This document shows positions 33,827 to 41,384 of a stretch of DNA of 64,000 nt, piece by piece. Numbering within the stretch: position 1 is the stretch's first letter; each line of letters starts with the position of its first letter. Where the stretch lies: positions 1,054,001 to 1,118,000 of the forward strand of contig NZ_VFMS01000001.1 in assembly GCF_006715165.1 (NCBI RefSeq), given 5' to 3'. The notes under the pieces are model-generated. The model saw only the letters and a list, made by a program, of their open reading frames with translations. It made no database searches and was not told the origin of the DNA. The stretch comes from Arthrobacter sp. SLBN-122. GTDB lineage: Bacteria; Actinomycetota; Actinomycetes; Actinomycetales; Micrococcaceae. A program made the position numbers and the translations under genes.

Positions 33827-34726
33827 TCGGTGGCGAAGCGGGCCGCACGCGCGGCCACCGAACGGAGTGTGAGCCTGCGCCCGGCACAGGACACCATGAC
33901 CTACCTGACCGCGCTGCTACCCGTCGCCCAAGGGGTGGCCGCCTACGCCGCCCTCAGCAAGGATGCCGACACGGCACGCCCGGCCGGTGATGAGAGGTCG
34001 CGGGGGCAGGTCATGGCCGACACCCTCGTTGAACGCGTTACCGGTACCCCGGGCGGGATCAGCGGGGTTCAGATCCAGCTCGTCATGACCGACCGCATGC
34101 TCCTCCAGGCCGATACCGAACCCGCCCGGGTCCCCGGCTACGGCATCATCCCCGCAGCAGTCGCCCGGGACATCGCACTCACCCCTGCAACCACCAAACC
34201 CGGTTCCCCCGCCACTGATGACACCGCCGAACACCCCGCCGACACGGCCGACAATGGCGGCCGGCGTGACCTGGACGTGTGGGTCCGCCGCCTCTTCGCC
34301 GCCCCTGGTAGCGGGGAGATGGTGGCGATGGACTCCAAGGCAAGGTTCTTTCCGGGCGGGTTAAAACGCTTCCTCCAGGTCCGGGACGATACCTGCCGCA
34401 CGCCGTACTGCGACGCCCCCATCCGCCACCACGACCACATCGCCGCGTGGCACGACGGCGGCCCCACGAGCGCCAGTAACGGACAGGGGCTCTGCGAAGC
34501 CTGCAACCACACCGAAGAAACACCCGGCTGGACCGCAAAAGCAGTCCCCGGCCCGCGGCACACGGTAGCGACCTGCACCCCAACCGGCCACACCTACCAC
34601 TCCACCGCACCACCACTGCCCGGCAGCGGCATGGGTAAGCGGCTCAAGGAACAGCTTCTGCACGGGGCGTCCTCCCTACCCTGCCCTCCGGACGTGCCCT
34701 TTCCATCCAGGTCCTGGGGCGGATAG
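33827..34726 (+). pseudogene. 5'-truncated DUF222/HNH endonuclease gene
   Basis: The frame is homologous to the C-terminal part of the abundant actinobacterial DUF222-HNH proteins. It starts abruptly at VAKRAARAATERSVSLRPAQ, DTMTYLTALLPVAQGVAAYA and continues through ADTLVERVTG. It ends with an intact HNH motif (CRTPYCDAPIRHHDHIAAWH, then GGPTSASNGQGLCEACNH). Typical family members carry about 150 or more residues before this point, which are missing here. The truncation point coincides with the hairpin after GH42, and the frame upstream is only GH42 antisense-like sequence. Such genes are multicopy and act as homologous patches for rearrangement, so this is probably a recombination scar. Confidence 0.75.
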
Positions 34727-34886
34727 TGCCCGCCGAACCGGTCGGACGGGCTTCTGAACCGGAACGACGACATAACGAACCTCGGACCAGGCGAAGGGAA
34801 CGCGCCGCTCCATAGAAGCCATGCCTTGGAACGCGGCTGCTCCATTCCATTACCCCGCCAGGTCAGCCTGACAACTGCGCCTTAAA

Positions 34887-34932
34887 CAGCTCCGCCCCGG
34901 AAGGAACATTGGTTCCTTCCGGGGCAGAGCTG
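34887..34932. terminator. Terminator downstream of the binding-protein gene at 35006
   Basis: CAGCTC-GCCCCGGAAGGAAC pairs with GTTCCTTCC-GGGGC-GAGCTG with one internal mismatch and a short loop. On the minus strand it is followed by TTTAAG, fitting termination of the adjacent binding-protein gene. The rest of the 34727-35005 gap shows nothing else I can identify. Confidence 0.75.
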
Positions 34933-35005
34933 CCACCCGCCGTCGGACGTCTGTGATGAGGAGGCACCATAGAGACGGTCCGGAGCCGTGTTGGCGGGGT
35001 GAGGA

Positions 35006-36379
35006 CTATTTGCTGATGGCGGACTTCATCTCGTCGGTGGCTTTCTTGCCTGCATCTTCTGGAGAGAGCCGTTCGAACAGGACTTCGGAGGTGTACCGCT
35101 TGATGATTTCCTGGATGGCTCCTGCACCCTTCGGGGGCGGTGCCGGTGCCTCGCCAAGCTCATCCTTGATCTGGTCGATGAACTTGACCACCTTGACGTC
35201 GGCCGGAGTCAGCTTCGGCTGGATTGCGGCCCGGACCTCCGAGTTGGGGTAGACACCGCGGTCAGCGAGGAGGGCCTCTCCGGCTTTGACGTTGTTGGTC
35301 AGGAAGTTGATGAACTTCGCCGTTTCCTGCGGGTGCTTGGTGCGCGAGGAGGCGGACCAGAACTGTGAGGCCTTGTACCAAAGGCCCGCATCATCAGCAG
35401 AGCCGGTCTTGGTGGGGAACCGCAGGATCTTCAGGTCCCCGCCGCTTGCCTTCTCCAGTGCCGGGGCCTGGTTGGACCACCAGAAGGCCATGCCGTTCTT
35501 GCCCGTGGCCAGTCCGCTCTGGTCAAGGGGGGCAGCCTCGGCTTCCACCACCTCGGACGCGGACGGCACCGCCTTGTTCTGGCTCAGCTGCTTCAGGAAG
35601 GCCCACCATTCGGCGATGTCGCCCGGCTCGAAGCCCAGCTTGCCGTCGGAGGTGTACAGCGACTTGCCGTTCTGCCGGAGCCAAACCCCCAGGGAAGCCT
35701 CATCAGTTCCGTACGCTGCAGCGCCATAGGTTCCCTTGGGCGACTTGGCGGTGATTTCTGCGGCGATGCGGCCAAAGTCGTCCCACGTCCACTTGGTGTC
35801 GTCCGGGAGCGGCACTCCGGCTGCCTGGAAGACGGCGGGGTTGGCCAGGATGGTGGCGGCGTTGATGCCTGCGGCGATCCCGGTCAGTCCCTTCTCGCTC
35901 TTACCGGCGTTCAGCGCCGCTTCGTCCAGTTTGGAAGTGTCGATGTCGTACTTGGACAGGTCAAGAAGGGCACCCCGGCTGGAGTACTCCGTGATGTACT
36001 TCTCATCCATCTGGATGACGTCCGGGGCATCATTGGCCGCTACCTGGGTGGCCAGCTTGTCCCAGTAACCGCTCCAGTCGCCGAACTCGGGCTTGACCTT
36101 GATCTTCGGGTTTTCGGCTTCGAACTGCTTGATGGCCTCCTGGGTCAGCTGGGCGCGCTTGTCGCCGCCCCACCAGGAAAAGCGAAGCTCCACGGTGCCA
36201 TCGGCGTTCTGCGGGGCTGCTCCCCCGCCACAGGCGCTAAGGGCCATAACGGCGGCGACTGCGGCGGCAACCGCGCCGGCCTTACGGGTTCGGCCCAAAC
36301 GGGGTGGGTGGCTGGTGCCTGATGCGGGTGCCCCTGCAGGCTGCTTGGCAGCAGACGCAGGACGGGGGAAAAGCGGCAC
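35006..36379 (-). CDS. CUT1 sugar-binding lipoprotein (intact copy)
   Basis: A 457-aa binding protein. The GTG at 36379 has GGAG seven bases upstream and is the only well-supported start. The N-terminal region is unusually long: about 33 Pro/Ala-rich residues ending in RLGRTRKAG precede the hydrophobic core AVAAAVAAVMALSAC with its lipobox. The mature domain (LRFSWWGGDKRAQLTQEAIK, FEAENPKIKVKPEFGDWSGY) is homologous to the frameshifted protein at 38850. It ends IKRYTSEVLFERLSPEDAGK. It lies downstream of the permease pair, behind its own terminator and promoter with a GAAAGCGCTTTC operator. Confidence 0.9.
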   Translation of the reverse strand: MPLFPRPASAAKQPAGAPASGTSHPPRLGRTRKAGAVAAAVAAVMALSACGGGAAPQNADGTVELRFSWWGGDKRAQLTQEAIKQFEAENPKIKVKPEFGDWSGYWDKLATQVAANDAPDVIQMDEKYITEYSSRGALLDLSKYDIDTSKLDEAALNAGKSEKGLTGIAAGINAATILANPAVFQAAGVPLPDDTKWTWDDFGRIAAEITAKSPKGTYGAAAYGTDEASLGVWLRQNGKSLYTSDGKLGFEPGDIAEWWAFLKQLSQNKAVPSASEVVEAEAAPLDQSGLATGKNGMAFWWSNQAPALEKASGGDLKILRFPTKTGSADDAGLWYKASQFWSASSRTKHPQETAKFINFLTNNVKAGEALLADRGVYPNSEVRAAIQPKLTPADVKVVKFIDQIKDELGEAPAPPPKGAGAIQEIIKRYTSEVLFERLSPEDAGKKATDEMKSAISK

Positions 36380-36463
36380 TGTGTACTCCGATCTTCGTTG
36401 ATCCAGGTGCGGGTTGATGTGGGGACGGCGGCTGACTTCAGCGGAAGTCTGGCCGAAAGCCGT

Positions 36464-36512
36464 GAAAGCGCTTTCTGGTCCTAATGCTATAAGTTGCTCA
36501 CTTGTATTACAA
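36464..36512 (-). promoter_or_regulatory. Promoter with LacI operator for the binding-protein gene at 35006
   Basis: On the minus strand TTGTAA (36512-36507), a 17-bp spacer and TAGCAT (36489-36484) are followed by GAAAGCGCTTTC (36475-36464), a perfect 12-bp palindrome placed near the expected transcription start. Confidence 0.55.
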
Positions 36513-36557
36513 GACGGTGCTGCCATGAATATTGAGCGATTGGTGCACCGGAAAACC

Positions 36558-36596
36558 AAGACGAACGGCCCGCCGCTCGGACAGGCCGTTCGTCTT
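36558..36596 (-). terminator. Terminator after the permease pair
   Basis: AAGACGAACGGCC (36558-36570) and GGCCGTTCGTCTT (36584-36596) form a perfect 13-bp stem with a 13-nt loop. On the minus strand GGTTTTCC follows. It separates the malG-type gene from the binding-protein gene. Confidence 0.75.
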
Positions 36597-36630
36597 TGAG
36601 GTTTGCGCCCGGCTTATGAGATGCCCGGGG

Positions 36631-37575
36631 TTATTTGATGCCCGTGGTGGCGATGCCCTTGATGAGGAACCGCTGGCCGAAGAGGAAGACCAGGAAGACC
36701 GGCAGCAGGGACACGATGGACATGGCGAACAGCGAGCCCCAGCTCGTGGCCGACTGTGAATCCACGAACGCCCGCAACGCCACCGGAACGGTGAACATAT
36801 CCGGGTCCGTGAGGTAGATCAGGGCGCCGAAGAAGTCGTTCCAGGTCCAGATGAAGGTGAAGATGGTGGTGGTGGCCAGGGCCGGCACCATCAGCGGCAG
36901 GATGACCCGCAGGAAGATCCGTGGATGGCCGGCACCATCAATTCGCGCCGCCTCATCCAGCTCCTTGGGGATGCCGCGGATAAATTGCACCATGAGGAAG
37001 ACGAAGAACGCGTCCGTGGCCAGCAGTTTGGGCACCAGCAGTGGCCAGAAGGTATTAACCCAGCCGATCTGCGAGAACAGGATGTACTGCGGAACGATGA
37101 CCACGTGGAACGGCAGCATGATGGTCAGCAGCATGATGCCGAAGAACAGCTTCTTACCCGTGAACTGGAGCCTGGCGAAGGCGTAGGCGGCCATGGAGCA
37201 GGAAACGAGGTTCCCCAGGATGGAGCCGATCACCACGATGGCCGAGTTCAACATGTAGTGGCCAAAGGGGTGCGTCAGCGCTGACCAGCCGGAGGTGTAG
37301 TTGCTCATTTCCAGGCTGTTGAGCCAGAGTCCCGGCTCGCGGAAGATCAGCTCATTGGGACGCAGGGAGGACACCACCATCCACAGGAGCGGGTAGATCA
37401 TCAGCCCGCCGGCCAGGATCAGGATGCCATGCTTCATCAGCGATTTACCGCGCTGGGCCCGGCTGAAGGCCAGCGTTCCACGGGACTCGCGGACCCGGCG
37501 CTTGCGGTTCTTAGGCTTGCCGTCGCCCGCGGACTTCTTGTCCGGGGTGGGCAGCGTCTCAAGCTTAGTCGTCAT
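36631..37575 (-). CDS. CUT1 ABC transporter permease (MalG type), third system
   Basis: A 314-aa permease with a long basic cytoplasmic N-terminus (TPDKKSAGDGKPKNRKRRVR) before six helices. The EAA loop is ELDEAARIDGAGHPRIFLRV and the tail is FLIKGIATTGIK. ATG 37575 overlaps the upstream MalF-type gene by 11 bp, indicating coupling; the longer frame upstream is a shadow. It forms the channel with the MalF-type protein and could serve either of the two nearby binding proteins. Confidence 0.9.
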   Translation of the reverse strand: MTTKLETLPTPDKKSAGDGKPKNRKRRVRESRGTLAFSRAQRGKSLMKHGILILAGGLMIYPLLWMVVSSLRPNELIFREPGLWLNSLEMSNYTSGWSALTHPFGHYMLNSAIVVIGSILGNLVSCSMAAYAFARLQFTGKKLFFGIMLLTIMLPFHVVIVPQYILFSQIGWVNTFWPLLVPKLLATDAFFVFLMVQFIRGIPKELDEAARIDGAGHPRIFLRVILPLMVPALATTTIFTFIWTWNDFFGALIYLTDPDMFTVPVALRAFVDSQSATSWGSLFAMSIVSLLPVFLVFLFGQRFLIKGIATTGIK

Positions 37576-38509
37576 AGAAAACCCAATACTTAGAAGCGAT
37601 GAAGTTGATGGCGGTGAACACGCCGATGATGAGCAGCAACACCCACGCCATGGCGGACGCGTAGCCCATGTCGAACTGGCCAAAACCCTTTTGGTAGAGG
37701 TACAGCGTGAAGAACATGGTGGAGTCCGAAGGCCCGCCGTTGCCGCCGGAGACGATGAACGCCTGCGTGAACGACTGGAAGGAACCGATGATCTGCAGCA
37801 CCAGGTTGAAGAAGATGATGGGGCTCAGCATGGGCAGGGTGATCTGCCGGAACTGCTGAAGCGTCGATGCGCCATCCACCCTGGCGGCCTCGTAGTACAT
37901 GTTGGGGATCTGCCGCAGGCCTGCCAGGAAGATGATCATGGGGGCACCGAAGGTCCAGACGTGCAGCAGGATGATCGAGCCCAAAGCCGTACTGGGGTCC
38001 GAGATCCAGCCCGGACCCTGGATGCCGAACATGGCCAGGACCTGGTTGACCAGCCCGGTGGTGCCGAAGATCTGCTTCCACAGGATGGCAACGGCAACCG
38101 AACCGCCCAGGAGGGACGGCAAGTAGAACACCGAACGGTAGAACGGCAGGCCTCGAAGCCCCTTGTCCAGGACGAGCGCGATGAGCAGCGCCACGGCGAG
38201 CTGCAGCGGCACGCCCACAAAGACATAGGTGAACGTGACCCGGAGCGAGTTGTGCAGCCGGGCGTCGCTGAGCATCCGGGTGAAGTTGTCCAACCCGGTC
38301 CACTCCGGCGGCTGGAGCAGGTTGTAGTCCGTGAAGGAAAGGTAGAGGGACATCAGCATGGGGCCGATGGTGATGGCCACCAGGCCCACCAGCCACGGCA
38401 GCAGGAAAATGTAGGCGGCCTTGTTGTCCCGCCTGTTGGCCTTCTTCTCCTCGGGGGTGGCCTTGCCTTTCCGCCGGGTGATGGAACTGAGCTCGCTGAT
38501 GGCGCTCAC
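37565..38509 (-). CDS. CUT1 ABC transporter permease (MalF type), third system
   Basis: A 314-aa permease starting with GTG. A basic cytoplasmic arm (ITRRKGKATPEEKKANRRDN) precedes helix one (AAYIFLLPWLVGLVAITIGP). The EAA loop is YYEAARVDGASTLQQFRQIT. The GTG start overlaps the TGA of a 29-codon ORF carrying a strong ribosome binding site, so translation may be coupled to that small ORF. The likely substrate is a pectin-type or other plant oligosaccharide; the divergent operon offers no known glycosidase to narrow it down. Confidence 0.9.
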   Translation of the reverse strand: MSAISELSSITRRKGKATPEEKKANRRDNKAAYIFLLPWLVGLVAITIGPMLMSLYLSFTDYNLLQPPEWTGLDNFTRMLSDARLHNSLRVTFTYVFVGVPLQLAVALLIALVLDKGLRGLPFYRSVFYLPSLLGGSVAVAILWKQIFGTTGLVNQVLAMFGIQGPGWISDPSTALGSIILLHVWTFGAPMIIFLAGLRQIPNMYYEAARVDGASTLQQFRQITLPMLSPIIFFNLVLQIIGSFQSFTQAFIVSGGNGGPSDSTMFFTLYLYQKGFGQFDMGYASAMAWVLLLIIGVFTAINFIASKYWVFYDD

Positions 38510-38595
38510 GGGACCTGCTCCATCCGGGACGCCAGGGTCACGGCGGCCGGCGCCAGCGCCGGACGCAGTGTCCTGGAGATGTGTTTTGCGGCCAT
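38506..38595 (-). CDS. Small ORF (29 aa) coupled to the malF-type gene
   Basis: ATG 38595 has AAAGGAG eight bases upstream. The frame reads MAAKHISRTLRPALAPAAVT, continues LASRMEQVP, and stops in a TGA overlapping the permease GTG as GTGA. The basic start and Ala/Leu-rich stretch resemble the beginning of a lipoprotein signal peptide. It could be a coupling peptide or the relic of a binding-protein gene whose body was deleted. I recognise no homologue. Confidence 0.45.
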   Translation of the reverse strand: MAAKHISRTLRPALAPAAVTLASRMEQVP

Positions 38596-38754
38596 GTGGT
38601 CTCCTTTGGTCATCGTGGCCTCCACGTTACGGTCATCGCCAGGCGATGGGGATCGGGCACTTCCGGCACGGTCTGCTGCCGCCTTACAGGACTGCAGGAT
38701 CCGGGGCCCGGGGTGCCGTTTGAATTGCGGCTCCGTACCAAAGTAAACGGTTTC

Positions 38755-38801
38755 TTGACTCCTGTATAGCCCTTTGTTAGTTTTTGAGAAAACGTTTTCT
38801 G
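38755..38801 (+). promoter_or_regulatory. Promoter and LacI operator for the frameshifted binding-protein operon
   Basis: TTGACT (38755-38760), 17 bp, and TAGTTT (38778-38783) are followed by GAGAAAACGTTTTCTG (38786-38801), which shares the 14-bp palindromic core AGAAAACGTTTTCT with the site at 7401. The rest of the 340-bp gap also holds a weaker AAACGGTTTC at about 38745. Confidence 0.55.
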
Positions 38802-38849
38802 TTACCGGCGTTACGCCACCCCCACCCAACAAGCCGAGGGGCACAACCA

Positions 38850-40144
38850 ATGAAGTTTGGTCTCAAGAAATCCGTCATGGGCGTCACCGGCGTTGTTGCC
38901 GCACTCACCTTGGCACTGACCGGTTGCGGCAACAGCCAGCAGGCCGCAAAAGTGGGCACGGCGGAAGACCCTGTCACCATCCGCTTCGCCTGGTGGGGCA
39001 ACGATTCGAGGGCGAAAACCACTATGGAGGTTATCAAAGCCTTCGAAGCCGCAAACCCCACCATCAAGGTCCAGGGCGAAAACACCGAATACAGCTCCTA
39101 CTGGGACAAGATGGCCACCCAGATTGCGGGCGGAACCACACCGGACGTCATTGCCATGAGCGGCGCCTACCCCAGCGAATACGCCAGCCGCGGCGTTTTG
39201 CTGGACCTGGACAAGGTCAAGGACCAGATCGATACCTCGAAGTTCGCCGAAGGCACCGCGGACCTGGGCAAGATCGACGGCAAGCAATACACCATCACGG
39301 CAGGGGTCAACTCCATGTCCATGGTCCTGGACCCCAAGGTGTTCCAGGCCGCAGGCGTGGCGATGCCGGACGACGAGACCTGGACCTGGGACGACTACGC
39401 CAGGATCGCAGCCGAGATCACGCAAAAATCCCCGGCCGGAACCTTCGGCACCACGCCCATGTCCAACGACTCCTTCCTTGCGGTATGGGCACGCCAGAAC
39501 GGGGAAGCCCTTTACACGGATGACGGCAGGAAGATGGGCATCAGCGAGGACACACTGGCACGCTGGTTCGAGCTCAACAAGAAGCTGATGGATACCGGCG
39601 GCGCCCCCTCCGCGTCACAGACCGTTGAGGACGGCTCCGCGCAGCCGGAAATGACCCTGATGGGACAGGGAAAGCAGGGCATGAAGATCTCCTGGAGCAA
39701 CCAGATGACGTCCTACTCCGGCGCTCCCCTGGTCATGGCCAAGCTGCCCGGCGAAAGCAAGCAGGCCGGCGCATGGCTGCGCTCCTCGATGGAGTACGCC
39801 ATCTCCTCCAAATCCTCCCAGCCCAAGGAAGCGGCCCTGTTCATCAACTACCTGGTCAACAACATGGACGCGGCCGCGAAGATCAAGAGTGACCGGGGCA
39901 TGCCTGCCAATACCGAACTGAAGGCGGGGATCACTCCCCTGCTGAAGGAAACCCAGCAGAAGGAAGCGGCCTACCTGGACCGCATCGCCGCCCTGAAGTC
40001 CAGGCTCCCAAGCCGTTCCCGGCAGGATCATCGGCCACCATGGAAGTTTTGAACCGTTACAACACGGATGTACTCTTCGGAAAGATCTCCCCGCGGGACG
40101 CAGCCAAGGGCCTGATCCCCGAGGTCAACCAAAACCTGGGCTGA
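38850..40144 (+). pseudogene. CUT1 sugar-binding lipoprotein gene with a 3' frameshift
   Basis: ATG 38850 (GAGGGG upstream) starts a lipoprotein with signal MKFGLKKSVMGVTGVVAALT and lipobox LTGC. It is homologous along its length to the intact protein at 35006. The frame stops at 40052 after an unrelated tail (SRLPSRSRQDHRPPWKF). A different frame continues the homology from about 40003 to a stop at 40144: PKPFPAGSSATMEVLNRYNT then DVLFGKISPRDAAKGLIPEV. This corresponds to IKRYTSEVLFERLSPEDAGK in the paralogue. A one-base deletion near 39995-40005 explains it. Either the gene is recently damaged or this is a sequence error. The truncated product would lack about 45 C-terminal residues. Confidence 0.8.
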
Positions 40145-40198
40145 CCAGACCATCCGCGCGGTAAAGGCCAGCATCACCATCGGAAGGAGGCCGGCACA

Positions 40199-41335
40199 GT
40201 GACCCCAACACCACAGATCCCAGCGGTACGGCCCAGCGCAATCGCCGGCTACCACGACTGGCCCGCCTATGTGCGCGAGCATCCACGCCACCAGGCGTCC
40301 ACGCAGTCGACGCAGGAGTTCTCGGACGCCTTGGGTGTGCCGGGGGCAGGGGAACCACCAGAAGTGACGGTGCACTGGGAGGAAACGTACGACGGCGCCA
40401 CCACCTCCCAGCTCAGCTGGCAGTTGGGCTTCGGGCCGCGGACAACGGGCTGGCTGGTCCGGCCGGCCGGAAGTCCAGGACCCCTCCCGGGGGTCCTGGC
40501 CCTGCACTGCCACGGCGGAAACAAGTTCGGCGGGGCCGACCGGCTGGTGGAATTACCGGACATCCACCCGTCGGCGGCGGCCGCCCGTTCAGGCCATTAC
40601 GATGGCCGCGCCCTGGCCACCGACATCGCACGGCGCGGCTTCGCTGTCCTGGCCCATGACACGTTCGCCTGGGGCAGCCGCAGATTTGACCTTTCAACTC
40701 CACCCTGGCGGACCGCCTCGGCGACAGCGGCGAGGCAGGCGCAGTGGCGGGAGGACGGCGTCGTGCCCTCCGACGCCGACCAATACAACGCCGCTGCGGC
40801 TTTCCACGAAGACACTGTTGCCAAAGCCGCCGGCCTCCTGGGCACCAGCCTGGCCGGCATGGTGGCGCACGACGACCTTGCCGCCCTCGACATCCTGGCG
40901 GCCCTGCCGGAGGTGGACCGGGACAGGCTCGGCTGCATCGGCTTCTCCGGCGGCGGCGGCCGGTCACTCGCCCTCTCAGTCCTCAGCCCGCGCATCCGGG
41001 CCGCCGTGGTGACCTGCATGATGACCACCTTCGAATCCCTTCTCCCTGACTACCTGGACGCCCATTCCTGGCTGCTGCAGACGCCCGGACTGTGGAAACT
41101 GGGCGACTGGCCGGAACTCACAGCCCGCTCAGCAGACGCCCGGTTCCTGGTCCAGTACGCCCTGGCCGACGAGCTCTTTCCGAAGGACGGGATGCGCCAG
41201 GCGCACGGGATCCTGGAATCCCTGCATGGCGGCACCGGCCGGTACACGGGCAGCTTCCAGCCCGGCGGGCACGTCTTCACCGCTGCCATGCAGGACGAAG
41301 CCCTTGATTTCCTGGCCAAAACGCTGGCATTCTGA
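40199..41335 (+). CDS. Alpha/beta hydrolase, acetyl-xylan-esterase-like (Abhydrolase_7 type)
   Basis: A 378-aa cytoplasmic hydrolase. It has an oxyanion-region HCHGGNKFGGADRLV, a nucleophile elbow IGFSGGGGRSLAL, acid residue region YALADELFPKDG, and a C-terminal His in QPGGHVFTAAM. It resembles the large dienelactone-hydrolase/acetyl esterase proteins found in plant-polysaccharide loci. The exact ester cleaved is unknown. GTG 40199 has AAGGAGG upstream. It is the second gene of the operon after the binding protein, suggesting it processes the imported oligosaccharide. Confidence 0.8.
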   Translation: MTPTPQIPAVRPSAIAGYHDWPAYVREHPRHQASTQSTQEFSDALGVPGAGEPPEVTVHWEETYDGATTSQLSWQLGFGPRTTGWLVRPAGSPGPLPGVLALHCHGGNKFGGADRLVELPDIHPSAAAARSGHYDGRALATDIARRGFAVLAHDTFAWGSRRFDLSTPPWRTASATAARQAQWREDGVVPSDADQYNAAAAFHEDTVAKAAGLLGTSLAGMVAHDDLAALDILAALPEVDRDRLGCIGFSGGGGRSLALSVLSPRIRAAVVTCMMTTFESLLPDYLDAHSWLLQTPGLWKLGDWPELTARSADARFLVQYALADELFPKDGMRQAHGILESLHGGTGRYTGSFQPGGHVFTAAMQDEALDFLAKTLAF

Positions 41336-41341
41336 CCACTT

Positions 41342-41375
41342 TTACAACTGCTCCCACGTCTTACAACTGCTCCCA
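41342..41375 (+). repeat. Two-copy direct repeat TTACAACTGCTCCCA
   Basis: TTACAACTGCTCCCA occurs at 41342-41356 and 41361-41375 with a 19-bp period, in the 49-bp gap before the oxidoreductase fusion gene. It could be a local duplication or a protein-binding site. Confidence 0.7.
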
Positions 41376-41384
41376 AGGACCCAC

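Noticed and set aside
40047..40062. LacI-like site TTGAACCGTTACAA
   Set aside because: It lies inside the restored coding frame of the binding-protein gene rather than in a control region.
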